58,825 nucleotides of DNA from an uncultured Oscillospiraceae bacterium (GCA_947627285.1 CANQVL010000012.1:1-58825), one strand, 5' to 3'; counted from the first letter of the stretch, positions 49,831 through 58,553 are shown. A program made the numbers and translations. The notes: generated by a model from the sequence alone, not told the origin.

Positions 49831-52062
49831 ATGACCTTGAGCGGAGCTAAAAACTGGTCGCTCTCCGCGCTGAAGGCGCGGGGCTGGACGAGGGGGCTTG
49901 TAAAGGAGCTTCTTCCGCCGCCCAGGCATATACCCTCCCGTTCCGGCGGGCGTATGCCGGTGTGGAAAAGGACCGACGTTCTGGCTGCCGAGCTCACCGA
50001 GGAGTTCTGGGAAAACCGCGTCGTCCGCGTCCAGCTGCCGCGGGAGAGCGCGCCGAGGACGGACCCGGGAGCGCTGAGGGACAGCTTCAACGCCTCCTTT
50101 GAAGGCTTTTCCTGGGACGACAGCGCCGCCTCCCTCCTTGCCCGCCACTACCACAACGCCATAATGAAGAGGCTGGGCAGCGTAAGCGAGGCGTATGCCT
50201 CCGCCGGCAAGAGCCAGAACTATTCCTGGATAGGCGAATTTCTCTCCCTGGAGCAGGAACGCCCCGCCGCCGTGGTGAGGGCGTCGCTCATGTCCCTTGC
50301 CCGCGCATGCCCGTATTTAAAGCGCAACCCCGACGATCCGAAGGCGGCGGAGCTTTTGGAGCGGTATCCCCACGTCCTGCGGGCGCTGTCCGAAAACACC
50401 ATCAGCGAGCTCCACGGAGTTGAGTCCGAGGAGAGCCTTTACGATATGCTCCGCTCCCCCGATTTCCCCCTGGGTATGCTTTTCAAGGACGGGCTTTCCA
50501 AGGTCTGGTCCGTCTGGTACGTCCCCCGCGCCATCCGCACCTCCCTCTCCCTTCTTGTGGCGCTGAACCCCAGGGACGAATACCCCGAGGCCCGCGCCAT
50601 GCGCCGCCACTTCATCATACACATCGGCGGCACAAACACGGGAAAGACCTACGCGGGGCTTGTAAGGCTCATGGAGGCGCCTACGGGCATATACTTAGGT
50701 CCCCTGCGCCTTCTCGCTCTGGAGGCCCAGGAGACGCTTTTAGACGCCCACATTGACTGCTCCCTCACCACCGGCGAGGAGGAGGACCACCGCCCCGGCG
50801 ACACTCACGTCGCCGCAACAGCCGAAAAGCTGGACCTGAAGCGCCGTTTTGACGTGGCGGTCATCGACGAGTGCCAGATGATAGCCGACCCCCAGCGCGG
50901 CTACGCCTGGACCCGCGCCATTCTGGGCGTTCTGGCTCCCGAAGTGCACCTGTGCGCCGCGCCGGAGGCTGAGGATATACTGACGAGCCTCATCGTCTCC
51001 TGCGGCGACACCTACACCGTGATCACCCATGAGCGCCGGGTGCCCCTTGTCCCCATGCGCTACACCGTTGACCCCAATAATATCCAGCCCGGAGACGCGC
51101 TCATCACCTTCTCCAAGGTGGGCGTTCTGTCCGTTGCCGAGGAGCTGCGCTCCCACGGCAAGGAGCCGGCGATAATCTACGGCGCTTTGCCCTACGCCAC
51201 CCGCCGGCGGCAGATGGACGGATTTTTAAACGGCGACATGAAGTATATCGTCTCCACCGACGCCATCGGCATGGGGCTGAACCTCCCAATCCGGCGGATA
51301 ATCTTCATGGAGACGGAAAAGTTCGACGGCGTTGAGCGGCGGGAGCTGAAGCCGGAGGAGATAAAGCAGATCGCCGGGCGCGCCGGACGCTACGGGATGT
51401 ACAACCGGGGCTATGTGGGCGCTACCCAGAACCTCCCCTTCATCAAGGCGGGCCTCGCCGCCCCCGTGCCTCCCATTGAAAAGGCCGTGGTGGGCTTTTC
51501 TGAGCTGGTTCTCCAGGTGGACTTTGACCTTCTTGAGGTCCTCACCGAGTGGAACAAGCTCCCCACCGTGGAGCCCTACGTGAAGCTGGACATATCCCGC
51601 TATATCTCCATCATCTCAAAGATGCGCGAGCTTGGCTTCACCTTCACCAAGGACCGGGAGCTTCGCGCCGCCAACATTCCCTTCGACGAGGACTCCGAGG
51701 AGCTTCGGGGGCTGTTTTTTGAGCTTTTGAGAAAATACCAGCAGGGCCAGCCCATTGAGCAGCCGGGTCTCTCCGCCGAAAGCCCCACGCTCCTCGACCT
51801 TGAGACGTACTACAAAAAGCTGGACCTGTATTTCTCCTTCTCCAAGGCCTTTGAATTTGACGTGGACGAGGACAAGCTCTATGAGACGCGAGAGGCCGTC
51901 GCCGACGAGATAAACGAGATACTCCTCACCCGCCTCAAAACCAACATCCGCTTCTGCGCCGTATGCGGCAAGCCTCTGGGTCTTTACCAGAAGGGCAGGC
52001 TGTGCGACGATTGCTACCGCCGCACCCGCAAGCCCCAGCAGTCACGGCGCAGGAAGAAATAA
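49831..52062 (+). CDS. SUV3-like DExH RNA helicase with C-terminal zinc ribbon
   Basis: A 743-residue protein. An N-terminal region of about 260 residues is unrecognised, with helical segments. The helicase core has Walker A GGTNTGKTY near residue 269, the DExH-box variant DECQ near 347, STDAIGMGLNLPIRRI near 475 and QIAGRAGRYG (motif VI) near 512. These blocks, with DPQRGYAWTRAILG and EVHLC after the DECQ, closely follow eukaryotic mitochondrial SUV3. The C-terminus adds a zinc ribbon CAVCGK-CDDCYR (about 708-730). A role in RNA unwinding or decay is inferred. The ATG at 49831 lies only 1-2 nt after GGAGGG; an in-frame TTG at 49837 has better spacing. Confidence 0.85.
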   Translation: MTLSGAKNWSLSALKARGWTRGLVKELLPPPRHIPSRSGGRMPVWKRTDVLAAELTEEFWENRVVRVQLPRESAPRTDPGALRDSFNASFEGFSWDDSAASLLARHYHNAIMKRLGSVSEAYASAGKSQNYSWIGEFLSLEQERPAAVVRASLMSLARACPYLKRNPDDPKAAELLERYPHVLRALSENTISELHGVESEESLYDMLRSPDFPLGMLFKDGLSKVWSVWYVPRAIRTSLSLLVALNPRDEYPEARAMRRHFIIHIGGTNTGKTYAGLVRLMEAPTGIYLGPLRLLALEAQETLLDAHIDCSLTTGEEEDHRPGDTHVAATAEKLDLKRRFDVAVIDECQMIADPQRGYAWTRAILGVLAPEVHLCAAPEAEDILTSLIVSCGDTYTVITHERRVPLVPMRYTVDPNNIQPGDALITFSKVGVLSVAEELRSHGKEPAIIYGALPYATRRRQMDGFLNGDMKYIVSTDAIGMGLNLPIRRIIFMETEKFDGVERRELKPEEIKQIAGRAGRYGMYNRGYVGATQNLPFIKAGLAAPVPPIEKAVVGFSELVLQVDFDLLEVLTEWNKLPTVEPYVKLDISRYISIISKMRELGFTFTKDRELRAANIPFDEDSEELRGLFFELLRKYQQGQPIEQPGLSAESPTLLDLETYYKKLDLYFSFSKAFEFDVDEDKLYETREAVADEINEILLTRLKTNIRFCAVCGKPLGLYQKGRLCDDCYRRTRKPQQSRRRKK

Positions 52063-52075
52063 GGAGGTTCACCCC

Positions 52076-52294
52076 ATGCTTTTCAAGAAAAGGCCGCCCA
52101 AGCCGCGCCTTGATATGGCGGGCAGGATACCCACCATTCGCGCCAGCATATGCACCGGCGAGCAGGTGGCGGGCTTCAAGGATCCATCGACAGGCCGCTT
52201 CACCGAGGTCATGCTCATCCGCGGGCAGAAGGACATCGACGAGTTCACCAAGGCCTACGGGATAAGCGAAGGCGATATAAAGCGGGAGTGGTGA
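52076..52294 (+). CDS. small conserved protein, unknown function
   Basis: A 72-residue basic protein with a strong AAGGAGG ribosome site, 13 nt after the helicase stop. The N-terminus is rich in Lys, Arg and Pro (FKKRPPKPRLD); the core has SICTGEQVAGFKD and ends in KAYGISEGDIKREW. I recall the pattern CTGEQVAGFKD from uncharacterised Clostridia proteins but know no function. Its position directly after the SUV3-like helicase and before the P-loop kinase suggests co-expression with them. Stop and next start are 1 nt apart. Confidence 0.68.
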   Translation: MLFKKRPPKPRLDMAGRIPTIRASICTGEQVAGFKDPSTGRFTEVMLIRGQKDIDEFTKAYGISEGDIKREW

Positions 52295-52295
52295 C

Positions 52296-52868
52296 ATGGG
52301 TACCCCATCTGTTTTCTCACCCGTTTTCGACGCTGTGGAACGCCTGATTCGCGCCTCCGCTCCCGCAATTATCGGGATCGACGGTATGTGCGCCTCGGGG
52401 AAGTCAACTTTGGGGCACGCCCTCTCTGAGGCTTACGGCGCTGAGCTTTACCACGCCGACGACTACTTTCTGCCTCCAGATAAGCGCACGGCACAGCGTC
52501 TTTCCGCGCCCGGTGGGAACATGGACCGGGAACGCCTCACGAAAGAAGTGCTCCTTCCCATTTCCCGCGGTGAAGGACCTGTCACCCGCCGCTTTGACTG
52601 CTCGTCCCTTTCACTGGAGATGCCTGTGGAGCACAAAATCAGTAAAATAAACATAGTGGAGGGCTCCTACTCCCTTCGCCCGGACCTTTGCGGCTTTTAC
52701 ACCCTCAAAATCGCCCTCCGGACAACGCCGGAGGTACAGCTCCGGCGCCTTCAAGCCCGCGCCCCGTCGCGCGTTCCCGATTTTATCTCAAAATGGATAC
52801 CAATGGAAAACGCCTACATTGAGGAAACCTCCCTCTACTCCCGCGCGGATATGGTTATCGACACATAA
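52296..52868 (+). CDS. uridine kinase-like P-loop protein
   Basis: A 190-residue P-loop NTPase: Walker A GMCASGKSTL near residue 29, then HADDYFLPPDKR near 53 and NIVEGSYSLRPDL near 109, the pattern of uridine kinase or phosphoribulokinase-like enzymes. It probably phosphorylates a nucleoside or another small alcohol, substrate not identifiable. Last gene of the plus-strand run that begins with serC; a hairpin with a T-run follows it. Confidence 0.82.
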   Translation: MGTPSVFSPVFDAVERLIRASAPAIIGIDGMCASGKSTLGHALSEAYGAELYHADDYFLPPDKRTAQRLSAPGGNMDRERLTKEVLLPISRGEGPVTRRFDCSSLSLEMPVEHKISKINIVEGSYSLRPDLCGFYTLKIALRTTPEVQLRRLQARAPSRVPDFISKWIPMENAYIEETSLYSRADMVIDT

Positions 52869-52869
52869 A

Positions 52870-52909
52870 AACAGCGGAAAGGCCTACGCCTCTCCGCCGT
52901 TTCTTTTTA
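52870..52909 (+). terminator. convergent terminator
   Basis: Imperfect stem (AGCGGAAAGG against CCTCTCCGCC) followed by TTTCTTTTT, between the P-loop kinase and the convergent Gfo/Idh-type gene. Confidence 0.65.
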
Positions 52910-52921
52910 CAGGCTGTGATC

Positions 52922-53989
52922 CTATTCGCTCCAGGGCCTCTTTCCGGAGCATATCACCTTACCCGGTTCCTCCAGCGCCTTACCAAGCAGCAGCCACGTA
53001 TACGCGTCCTCCAGCGCCTCCCGTAGGGGGTAGCCCTCCCTTCCAAGGTAAATGAAGTCCGCCATATCCGCCATAAGTGTGGAGACGGCGTAATCGTCCT
53101 GGGCGTTCTCCATGTGGACGAAGGGGCTCCACTGCCCGCCTATGCCCTGGAGCTCCGGCGTCATCAGGTGCTCATACCCCGGTATCGCCTGCGCGCGGAG
53201 CTTGATAAGCCGCGGCGTGTGGGTATTATCCGAATACCTCACCGCCGTATCCATCCACTGACCGGCGGCGCCCCGCAGGTCGATATGCCGACCGCGTATG
53301 AAGGTGTGGTACTGGATACCGTCAAAGTCGTAAAACGCCCGCTTGCCGTTGTCAAAATCCAGCTCCGCCATCACCCTGCCGCTTTGCTGTACCGAGCCGT
53401 CCGTGATTGGACCGTATCTGGAGTCAGTCCGCTCCACCGGATATTCAACCACCTTGCCCACAACAGAGAAGTCGTGAAGCCTGCCCTTTTCCAGCATCAG
53501 CATCCGCCTTATCACCGATGCGGCATGGTAGTCGTGGCACAGCGACAGCGTCACGCAGTCCGGCTCCCCTATTTTTCCGCTATTCACCTCCCGCAGTCCG
53601 GCGGCGATAAGTGGGTAGCGGAAATACTGCTCCGCCACCGCCAGCTTGGCCCCGCTGAGGCGCAGTCTCCACAGCTCCTCCAGCTCCCGTAGCTCACACC
53701 CCGCCGGCGTCTCCGCCAAAACAGGGTACCCCTTTTCAATCCACCGCTTCGTTACGGCAAAATTCGCGCCCTTCTCCACCGCCACAACGATAAAATCCGG
53801 TCTTCCCGCGTCAATTTCCGCCTCTGTAAGTACCGCCGGTATCCCTTCCACGCGGAGCGCGGCCGCCTTCTCAACTGACCTGCACAGCACGTTTTTCAGC
53901 TGAAAATACTCCGGGAACCTGCGCGCCGCCCTTACGTAAAACATGGCCCTCCAGCCTGAGCCCACTATAGAGAACGACAGCTTTCTCAT
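52922..53989 (-). CDS. Gfo/Idh/MocA-family oxidoreductase-like protein
   Basis: A 355-residue protein with an N-terminal Rossmann fold (FSIVGSGWRAMFYV at residue 4; the usual GxGxxG is GSGWRA) and the family middle segment VLAETPAGCEL. The family's catalytic lysine sits in EKP; here the motif reads ETP, so normal sugar-alcohol dehydrogenation is doubtful, though NAD(P) binding is likely. The C-terminal part resembles the substrate-binding domain. ATG at 53989 preferred because GAGGTG lies 8 nt upstream; it starts 4 nt after the upstream stop codon. It may be a redox-inactive or differently acting member. Confidence 0.78.
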   Translation of the reverse strand: MRKLSFSIVGSGWRAMFYVRAARRFPEYFQLKNVLCRSVEKAAALRVEGIPAVLTEAEIDAGRPDFIVVAVEKGANFAVTKRWIEKGYPVLAETPAGCELRELEELWRLRLSGAKLAVAEQYFRYPLIAAGLREVNSGKIGEPDCVTLSLCHDYHAASVIRRMLMLEKGRLHDFSVVGKVVEYPVERTDSRYGPITDGSVQQSGRVMAELDFDNGKRAFYDFDGIQYHTFIRGRHIDLRGAAGQWMDTAVRYSDNTHTPRLIKLRAQAIPGYEHLMTPELQGIGGQWSPFVHMENAQDDYAVSTLMADMADFIYLGREGYPLREALEDAYTWLLLGKALEEPGKVICSGKRPWSE

Positions 53990-53993
53990 ATTG

Positions 53994-54671
53994 TCACACC
54001 TCAATTACAGTCTCGATAATGTGGAAATTCTCATCGGGGGACTCTGGAAATCGCTTAAAGTGGCTGTCCGGGTCCTCCGCCGCCCATTTTTCCGCCTCTA
54101 TTGAGCGCCCGCCGGCGCGCCTTATGTTCACTCTCTCCCTGTCCCTGGGCGTCTCAAAGTAGGAGAAAAGGATGTTCTCGTGGACGGATATGAACTGATA
54201 CCTGTCCCCTGTCAGTAGCCCCTCCCTGACTATGGCCTGGTGATGGCATATGTAGCTCATTGCCTTATCCGGGTAGAGCTCCGCGATTCTCCCGCACCGC
54301 TTCTCCGGCGGGAGAGCGCGGGCAAAATGATTGTACCCCTTTGGCTCGTCGAACCAGAACACCGGCAGCATATACGCCCAGTGCCTGTCACCGTCCCGCT
54401 CCGGCCAGAGCTTCAAAAACGGCGCCAGCGCGGAAAACCACCTCTCCGGCGTGTCCCGAAGCTCCGCCTCGGAAAGCCGCCCGTCCGTAAGATACTCAAG
54501 ATACGCAAAGAGCATGGACCTCCAGCGGAACACCCCGCCGGTATAGAGCTCTCCCCTGCCCTTTGCCCCTTCAAGCGCCGCGCGGCACGCGTCAAACGCC
54601 TCCGCCAGCGCCTCCCCGTCAACACCCTCGCACAAAGCGGCACGGTATTCCGCCCTGACCATATTCACCAC
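53994..54671 (-). CDS. protein of unknown function paired with the Gfo/Idh-type gene
   Basis: About 225 residues, no signal peptide, rich in aromatic and charged residues. Recognisable blocks are WFDEPKGYNHFARALPPEKR, YICHHQAIVREG and DRYQFISVHENILFSYFETP; I do not know the family. It ends 4 nt before the Gfo/Idh/MocA-type start codon, so the two are co-expressed and possibly act on the same sugar derivative. The start is uncertain: the GTG at 54671 has AGGGG 8 nt upstream; ATG at 54662 is the alternative. Confidence 0.65.
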   Translation of the reverse strand: MVNMVRAEYRAALCEGVDGEALAEAFDACRAALEGAKGRGELYTGGVFRWRSMLFAYLEYLTDGRLSEAELRDTPERWFSALAPFLKLWPERDGDRHWAYMLPVFWFDEPKGYNHFARALPPEKRCGRIAELYPDKAMSYICHHQAIVREGLLTGDRYQFISVHENILFSYFETPRDRERVNIRRAGGRSIEAEKWAAEDPDSHFKRFPESPDENFHIIETVIEV

Positions 54672-54717
54672 ATCGCTCACCCCTTTTCCCCGATAATACC
54701 ACACTTAACTCAAAAAT

Positions 54718-54746
54718 AAAAGACCCGTACCCGGGTCTTTTATTTT
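54718..54746 (-). terminator. bidirectional terminator
   Basis: AAAAGACCCG (54718-54727) / CGGGTCTTTT (54732-54741), A-run before and T-run after. It ends the ABC operon on the minus strand. Confidence 0.87.
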
Positions 54747-54754
54747 TTGGTGTG

Positions 54755-56674
54755 TTAATCCTGAGCGCCGCTGTCCGGCGTGTCGTAGCCCCATGCGCCT
54801 AATTCCTCCGGGAGGGCGTTCCATATCGCCTCCAGGGTTTTTGTTGCCTCCGGGGTGATTGTGATCACGATGTTGCGGTATTCGCTCCTGCGGGTATTCG
54901 ACGGTCCCTCAAGGCCGTCAAAGAGGCTGAGAGGCGCGTACTCGGTCCAGGTGATGTCGATGGACCTGCACCGCTCAGGCCAGGTGTACTCGCGTCCTAC
55001 CTGGCGGATACCCGCACGTCCCGCGAAAAAGTCCTCCTTTATGGCATCCAAAACGGTCCTTATGTTCTCAAAGCTGTGAAATTCGATGGAGTTGTTATCG
55101 TCGAAATAACCGTACTGCAGCTCCGGGTCATTGAGCTCCGTCTCCTCGCGGTCGTATTTCTCCATCTCGTAATTGTAGCTGAATCTGATTTCCCGCCCGC
55201 CGGAGGCTATGTACTCCTCCAGCCTGTCAAAGCCGTAAGTGCTCCAGTAGAGCTCCCGGTCCTCAAATAATTTCTCCGCTGCCCAGGACGCGGTGCCAGG
55301 CGTGTCAACGTCAGCCTTGTAAAGCGGTATGCTGTATGACCTCTCGTGCTTGATAAGCCCCGACTTGTACGTTACGCGATAGTTCATATTTTCGTCGGCG
55401 GGCCTTCCGTCCCCGTCCCTGTTTTCCAGCGCCCACTTATGTATCGTTACGGCGTATTCCATCTGCTCCGGCGTGGTCAGTATGAGCCCGTTCCACTCGC
55501 CCGAGTCGTAAAGCTGATAGCCGAAGCTATCGATCTCCACGCTGTCAAGCTCCGACGCGTCGGGAAGCCAGCTTTCAAATCCCGTCAGGTCAAAGAGCAC
55601 CACGCACAGCGCCGCAGTCATGGCAAGCCCCGTGAACACGGGTCCCTTCCACTTTTTGAACACCCTGAAGGTCTTGTCAAGCATCATCTGCGCCAAAAAG
55701 CACCCCGCAACGCTCCAGGCGACAACATATACATACATATACGTGGAGTCGCCGTCCAGCATATCGCCGGTAAGATACCCAAGGAACAGCCCGGTACACA
55801 CCGCCACGCCGTACTTGAACACCGGACGCATCCAGCGCACCGCCACCACGTCGCCGGCGCTCTCAAGCCGGCGGCGGCGGTAGAGAAGGTATGCCAGGAC
55901 CAGCATCAAAAGCCCCGCGCCCATGTATATCCCCAGCACCTCCCAGCCGTATGTTCTCAAGCGGCTGCTGTCTGTGAGGGAGAAGTCTATGAACGCCGAG
56001 GGAGTAAGGCCAGTCAGCTTTGTGGTAGGTGTGAGCCAATCCACCGCCCGGCCCACCGAATCCGGGAAGCCGATAAAGCCGTAGTAAAACCTCCTGAACA
56101 CCGTCTCAAGCAGCATATAGAGAGCCACGGCAATGCAGTTGAACACCGTATAGAACACCGGCAAGGCCAGTATGTGACCTGTGAACATTCCGCACAGGAA
56201 GGCGAAGGTGTAGAAGAAGAAATATACCCCGCACCCCTCCGCCAGCCATACGAGCGTCACGGTCGCCACCGTGCCGGCGGAGGCGTATTTGACTACACCC
56301 ACCAGCATAGTTAAGAGCGCCACGATGATATTCGGCAGCCAGTTGAACGCCAGACCCGAGAGGTACTGGGTGAGGAATATCACCTCCCGCCTCACCGGCA
56401 GGGAGCCGAAGAAATTCGCCGAGCGGGAGGAATACAGGTGGCTCAGCACCGCCATCGCCGAAAACACCGCCAGGACGACGGAAAAATACGGGTGAGCGTT
56501 CATAAGGTCGGTAACGTCGTTGACGAACACGCTCTGACCGTTGAAGTCCGACATCATAAGGTATATCGGCATTATGAAAAGCCAAATCACCAGGTATGCC
56601 GCCCAAATCGGCCAGTAGCGGGTCACATTCTTTTTAAAAAGGGTACCGTCAAAGAACGATGTCTCGGACTGCAT
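54755..56674 (-). CDS. ABC-2 type permease of the YtrA-type operon
   Basis: A 639-residue membrane protein. The first half has about six to eight membrane segments (for example VVLAVFSAMAVLSHLY, IIVALLTMLVGVVK, YFFFYTFAFLCGMF), the second part a further segment pair and a long extracellular C-terminal domain (about 390-639) with no motif I know. It overlaps the ATPase gene by 26 nt and so is co-translated. Similar permeases in GntR-ABC operons of Firmicutes respond to cell-wall antibiotics or carry unknown substrates; export of an envelope-active compound or resistance is plausible. Confidence 0.78.
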   Translation of the reverse strand: MQSETSFFDGTLFKKNVTRYWPIWAAYLVIWLFIMPIYLMMSDFNGQSVFVNDVTDLMNAHPYFSVVLAVFSAMAVLSHLYSSRSANFFGSLPVRREVIFLTQYLSGLAFNWLPNIIVALLTMLVGVVKYASAGTVATVTLVWLAEGCGVYFFFYTFAFLCGMFTGHILALPVFYTVFNCIAVALYMLLETVFRRFYYGFIGFPDSVGRAVDWLTPTTKLTGLTPSAFIDFSLTDSSRLRTYGWEVLGIYMGAGLLMLVLAYLLYRRRRLESAGDVVAVRWMRPVFKYGVAVCTGLFLGYLTGDMLDGDSTYMYVYVVAWSVAGCFLAQMMLDKTFRVFKKWKGPVFTGLAMTAALCVVLFDLTGFESWLPDASELDSVEIDSFGYQLYDSGEWNGLILTTPEQMEYAVTIHKWALENRDGDGRPADENMNYRVTYKSGLIKHERSYSIPLYKADVDTPGTASWAAEKLFEDRELYWSTYGFDRLEEYIASGGREIRFSYNYEMEKYDREETELNDPELQYGYFDDNNSIEFHSFENIRTVLDAIKEDFFAGRAGIRQVGREYTWPERCRSIDITWTEYAPLSLFDGLEGPSNTRRSEYRNIVITITPEATKTLEAIWNALPEELGAWGYDTPDSGAQD

Positions 56675-57551
56675 AATCCTCGCCTCCCATCTCGTAAATA
56701 AATATCTCCTCCAGCGTCAGGGGCAGGGCCTCCATAAAAAGCGGCTCCAGCGCCGCGAAGCGCACCTTTACCTCCTCCGCGCCGCCGCGGACTATGTAGG
56801 TGTAGATCCTGCCCAAATTGGAGGTGTGGAGCACCTTCAACCCCTCCGGCAGAGCCGGCGGCTGCGAGGAATTGAAGGCTATCTGGAGCTTCACGATGCC
56901 GCCCTGAAGCTCCGAAAGCGACCTCTCCAGCGCCACCCTCCCGTGGCTCAGTATCCCCACGTGGTCGCACACGTCCTCCAGCTCCCGCAGGTTGTGGGAG
57001 GATACGAGCACCGTCGTCCCGTACTCCGTCACGTCCCCCATGAGTATGGACCACACCTGCCGGCGCATCACCGGGTCCAGTCCGTCCACAGGCTCGTCAA
57101 GGAGCAAATAGTCCGGCCTGCATGACAGCGCCAGCCAGAACGCCGACTGCTTCTGCATACCCTTTGAGAGCCTCCTGATGGGCCGCTTCTCGTCCACCTC
57201 CGGGAACGCCTCTCTCAGCTTGCTGTACCGCTCGCCGTCAAAGGCGGGGTAGAGCCCCTTGTAAAACCTCATCATGTCCTGTGTGGAGGACGAGCCGAAG
57301 TAATATACCTCGTCGGGTATCGCCGCGATCCGCCGCTTCACAGCGGGGTTTTCGTATATTGGCGCCCCTTCAAGGGTTATCTCCCCGGAGTCCTGCCTGT
57401 ACGCCCCGCACAGGTGACGGAGTATGGTGGACTTTCCCGCGCCGTTTGGCCCCACAAGGCCGTATATCGCCCCTTTGGGCACCGTCATGGTGAGCCCGTC
57501 CAGGGCGCGGAACCCGTCAAAGCTCTTTACCACGTTTTTGACCTCAATCAT
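56649..57551 (-). CDS. ABC transporter ATP-binding protein
   Basis: A 300-residue ATPase: Walker A GPNGAGKST near residue 35, the signature in this subfamily RRLSKGMQKQ near 132, Walker B YLLLDEPVDGLD near 152 and the switch SSHN near 187; a C-terminal accessory region (about 215-300) follows. It belongs to the YtrB/CcmA-like group of ABC-2 exporters. Encoded after the GntR regulator (4-nt overlap) and before the permease (26-nt overlap). Confidence 0.92.
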   Translation of the reverse strand: MIEVKNVVKSFDGFRALDGLTMTVPKGAIYGLVGPNGAGKSTILRHLCGAYRQDSGEITLEGAPIYENPAVKRRIAAIPDEVYYFGSSSTQDMMRFYKGLYPAFDGERYSKLREAFPEVDEKRPIRRLSKGMQKQSAFWLALSCRPDYLLLDEPVDGLDPVMRRQVWSILMGDVTEYGTTVLVSSHNLRELEDVCDHVGILSHGRVALERSLSELQGGIVKLQIAFNSSQPPALPEGLKVLHTSNLGRIYTYIVRGGAEEVKVRFAALEPLFMEALPLTLEEIFIYEMGGEDYAVRDIVL

Positions 57552-57916
57552 TCCTTTTCCTCCTCTCTCTCCATGCGCGCCGCAAGCTCCGGCGGCTTTA
57601 CGCCCAGGTATCTGAGCTCCTGGACGATGGCGTCGAACCGCTCCAAAAGCTCCTCCCGCCGCCCGGCATTCACGTCCGTGGGCAGAGCCGCGAAGCTTCC
57701 TTTGCCGGGGACCGTGTAGGCGTAGCCCTCCGCCTCCAGCGCCTCGTAAGCCCGCTGAATGGTGTTGGGGTTGATGGCAAGGGAGCTGGAAAGCGCCCGC
57801 ACCGACGGCAGCTTGTCTCCCGCCGGGATCACGTCGGTTATGATGAGCCGCCGCAGTCCGTCCCTGACCTGCTCATATATCGGACGGCTGTCCCTGTAAT
57901 TGAGCTGGAGCATCAC
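57548..57916 (-). CDS. GntR-family regulator, YtrA subfamily
   Basis: A 122-residue YtrA-type regulator: winged helix with YEQVRDGLRRLI near residue 12, GDKLPSVRALSSSLAINPNTIQRAYEALE near 37, and a short helical C-terminal dimerisation part (about 85-122). It represses its own operon in known cases, released by cell-wall stress. It is the first gene of the ABC operon and has an inverted repeat GTATTAA-N14-TTAATAC (57930-57957) between promoter and start. Confidence 0.92.
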   Translation of the reverse strand: MMLQLNYRDSRPIYEQVRDGLRRLIITDVIPAGDKLPSVRALSSSLAINPNTIQRAYEALEAEGYAYTVPGKGSFAALPTDVNAGRREELLERFDAIVQELRYLGVKPPELAARMEREEEKE

Positions 57917-57929
57917 ACCGCCTCCTTCC

Positions 57930-57957
57930 GTATTAAGTGTATCAGCTGTGTTAATAC
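57930..57957. promoter_or_regulatory. likely operator of the GntR/YtrA-type regulator
   Basis: Perfect 7-bp arms GTATTAA (57930-57936) and TTAATAC (57951-57957), 14 bp apart, located just downstream of the -10 (57959-57964) of the operon promoter. Position and symmetry fit an autoregulatory operator. Confidence 0.65.
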
Positions 57958-57958
57958 A

Positions 57959-57987
57959 GTTATACTACCCTTATATCGCCCTGTCAA
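57959..57987 (-). promoter_or_regulatory. promoter of the GntR-ABC operon
   Basis: TTGACA (57982-57987) and TATAAC (57959-57964) on the minus strand, spacing 17 bp. Confidence 0.83.
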
Positions 57988-58050
57988 CGGATTTTTATCA
58001 TCTTAAACGTTTCTTAATTTACGGCGCCCTGCAAAAAAGGGCAAAAAAAG

Positions 58051-58086
58051 CCCCTTTACCGAAAAGCTTGCTTTTCAGTAAAGGGG
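58051..58086 (-). terminator. terminator after the tRNA cluster
   Basis: Long stem CCCCTTTACCGAAAAGC (58051-58067) / GCTTTTCAGTAAAGGGG (58070-58086), followed on the minus strand by CTTTTTTTG. Confidence 0.88.
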
Positions 58087-58093
58087 AGGAAAG

Positions 58094-58165
58094 AGGCGAC
58101 ACCCAGACTTGAACTGGGGAATCAGGGTTTTGCAGACCCTTGCCTTACCACTTGGCTATGTCGCC
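58094..58165 (-). tRNA. tRNA-Cys (anticodon GCA)
   Basis: Acceptor GGCGACA paired with TGTCGCC, anticodon loop CTGCAAA (GCA) in stem GGGT/ACCC. Discriminator U, as usual for tRNA-Cys. No encoded CCA. Last of the four-tRNA minus-strand cluster. Confidence 0.93.
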
Positions 58166-58242
58166 GTCTGATAATATTGTATGCGCTCGGGGGAAAAATG
58201 TTCCTGTATGAGATCGGGGGCGCTGAACGCCCCCGTCTCAAG

Positions 58243-58315
58243 AGCGGCCTACGAGGCTCGAACTCGCTACCTCCACCTTGGCAAGGTGGCGCTCTACCAG
58301 ATGAGCTAAGGCCGC
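58243..58315 (-). tRNA. tRNA-Gly (anticodon GCC)
   Basis: Acceptor GCGGCCT/AGGCCGC, anticodon loop TTGCCAA (GCC), T-loop GTTCGAGCC. No encoded CCA. A GGGGGCG/CGCCCCC hairpin (58216-58234) separates it from tRNA-Cys. Confidence 0.93.
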
Positions 58316-58318
58316 AAA

Positions 58319-58394
<76 letters not shown>

Positions 58395-58399
58395 ATAAA

Positions 58400-58476
<77 letters not shown>

Positions 58477-58553
58477 ACATGGGATGAGAGGCAGATACTC
58501 TAATGAGCTGTGCTCCCCTATCTCCCTCTGCCGCTCTTTCAGCGGCAACAGCT

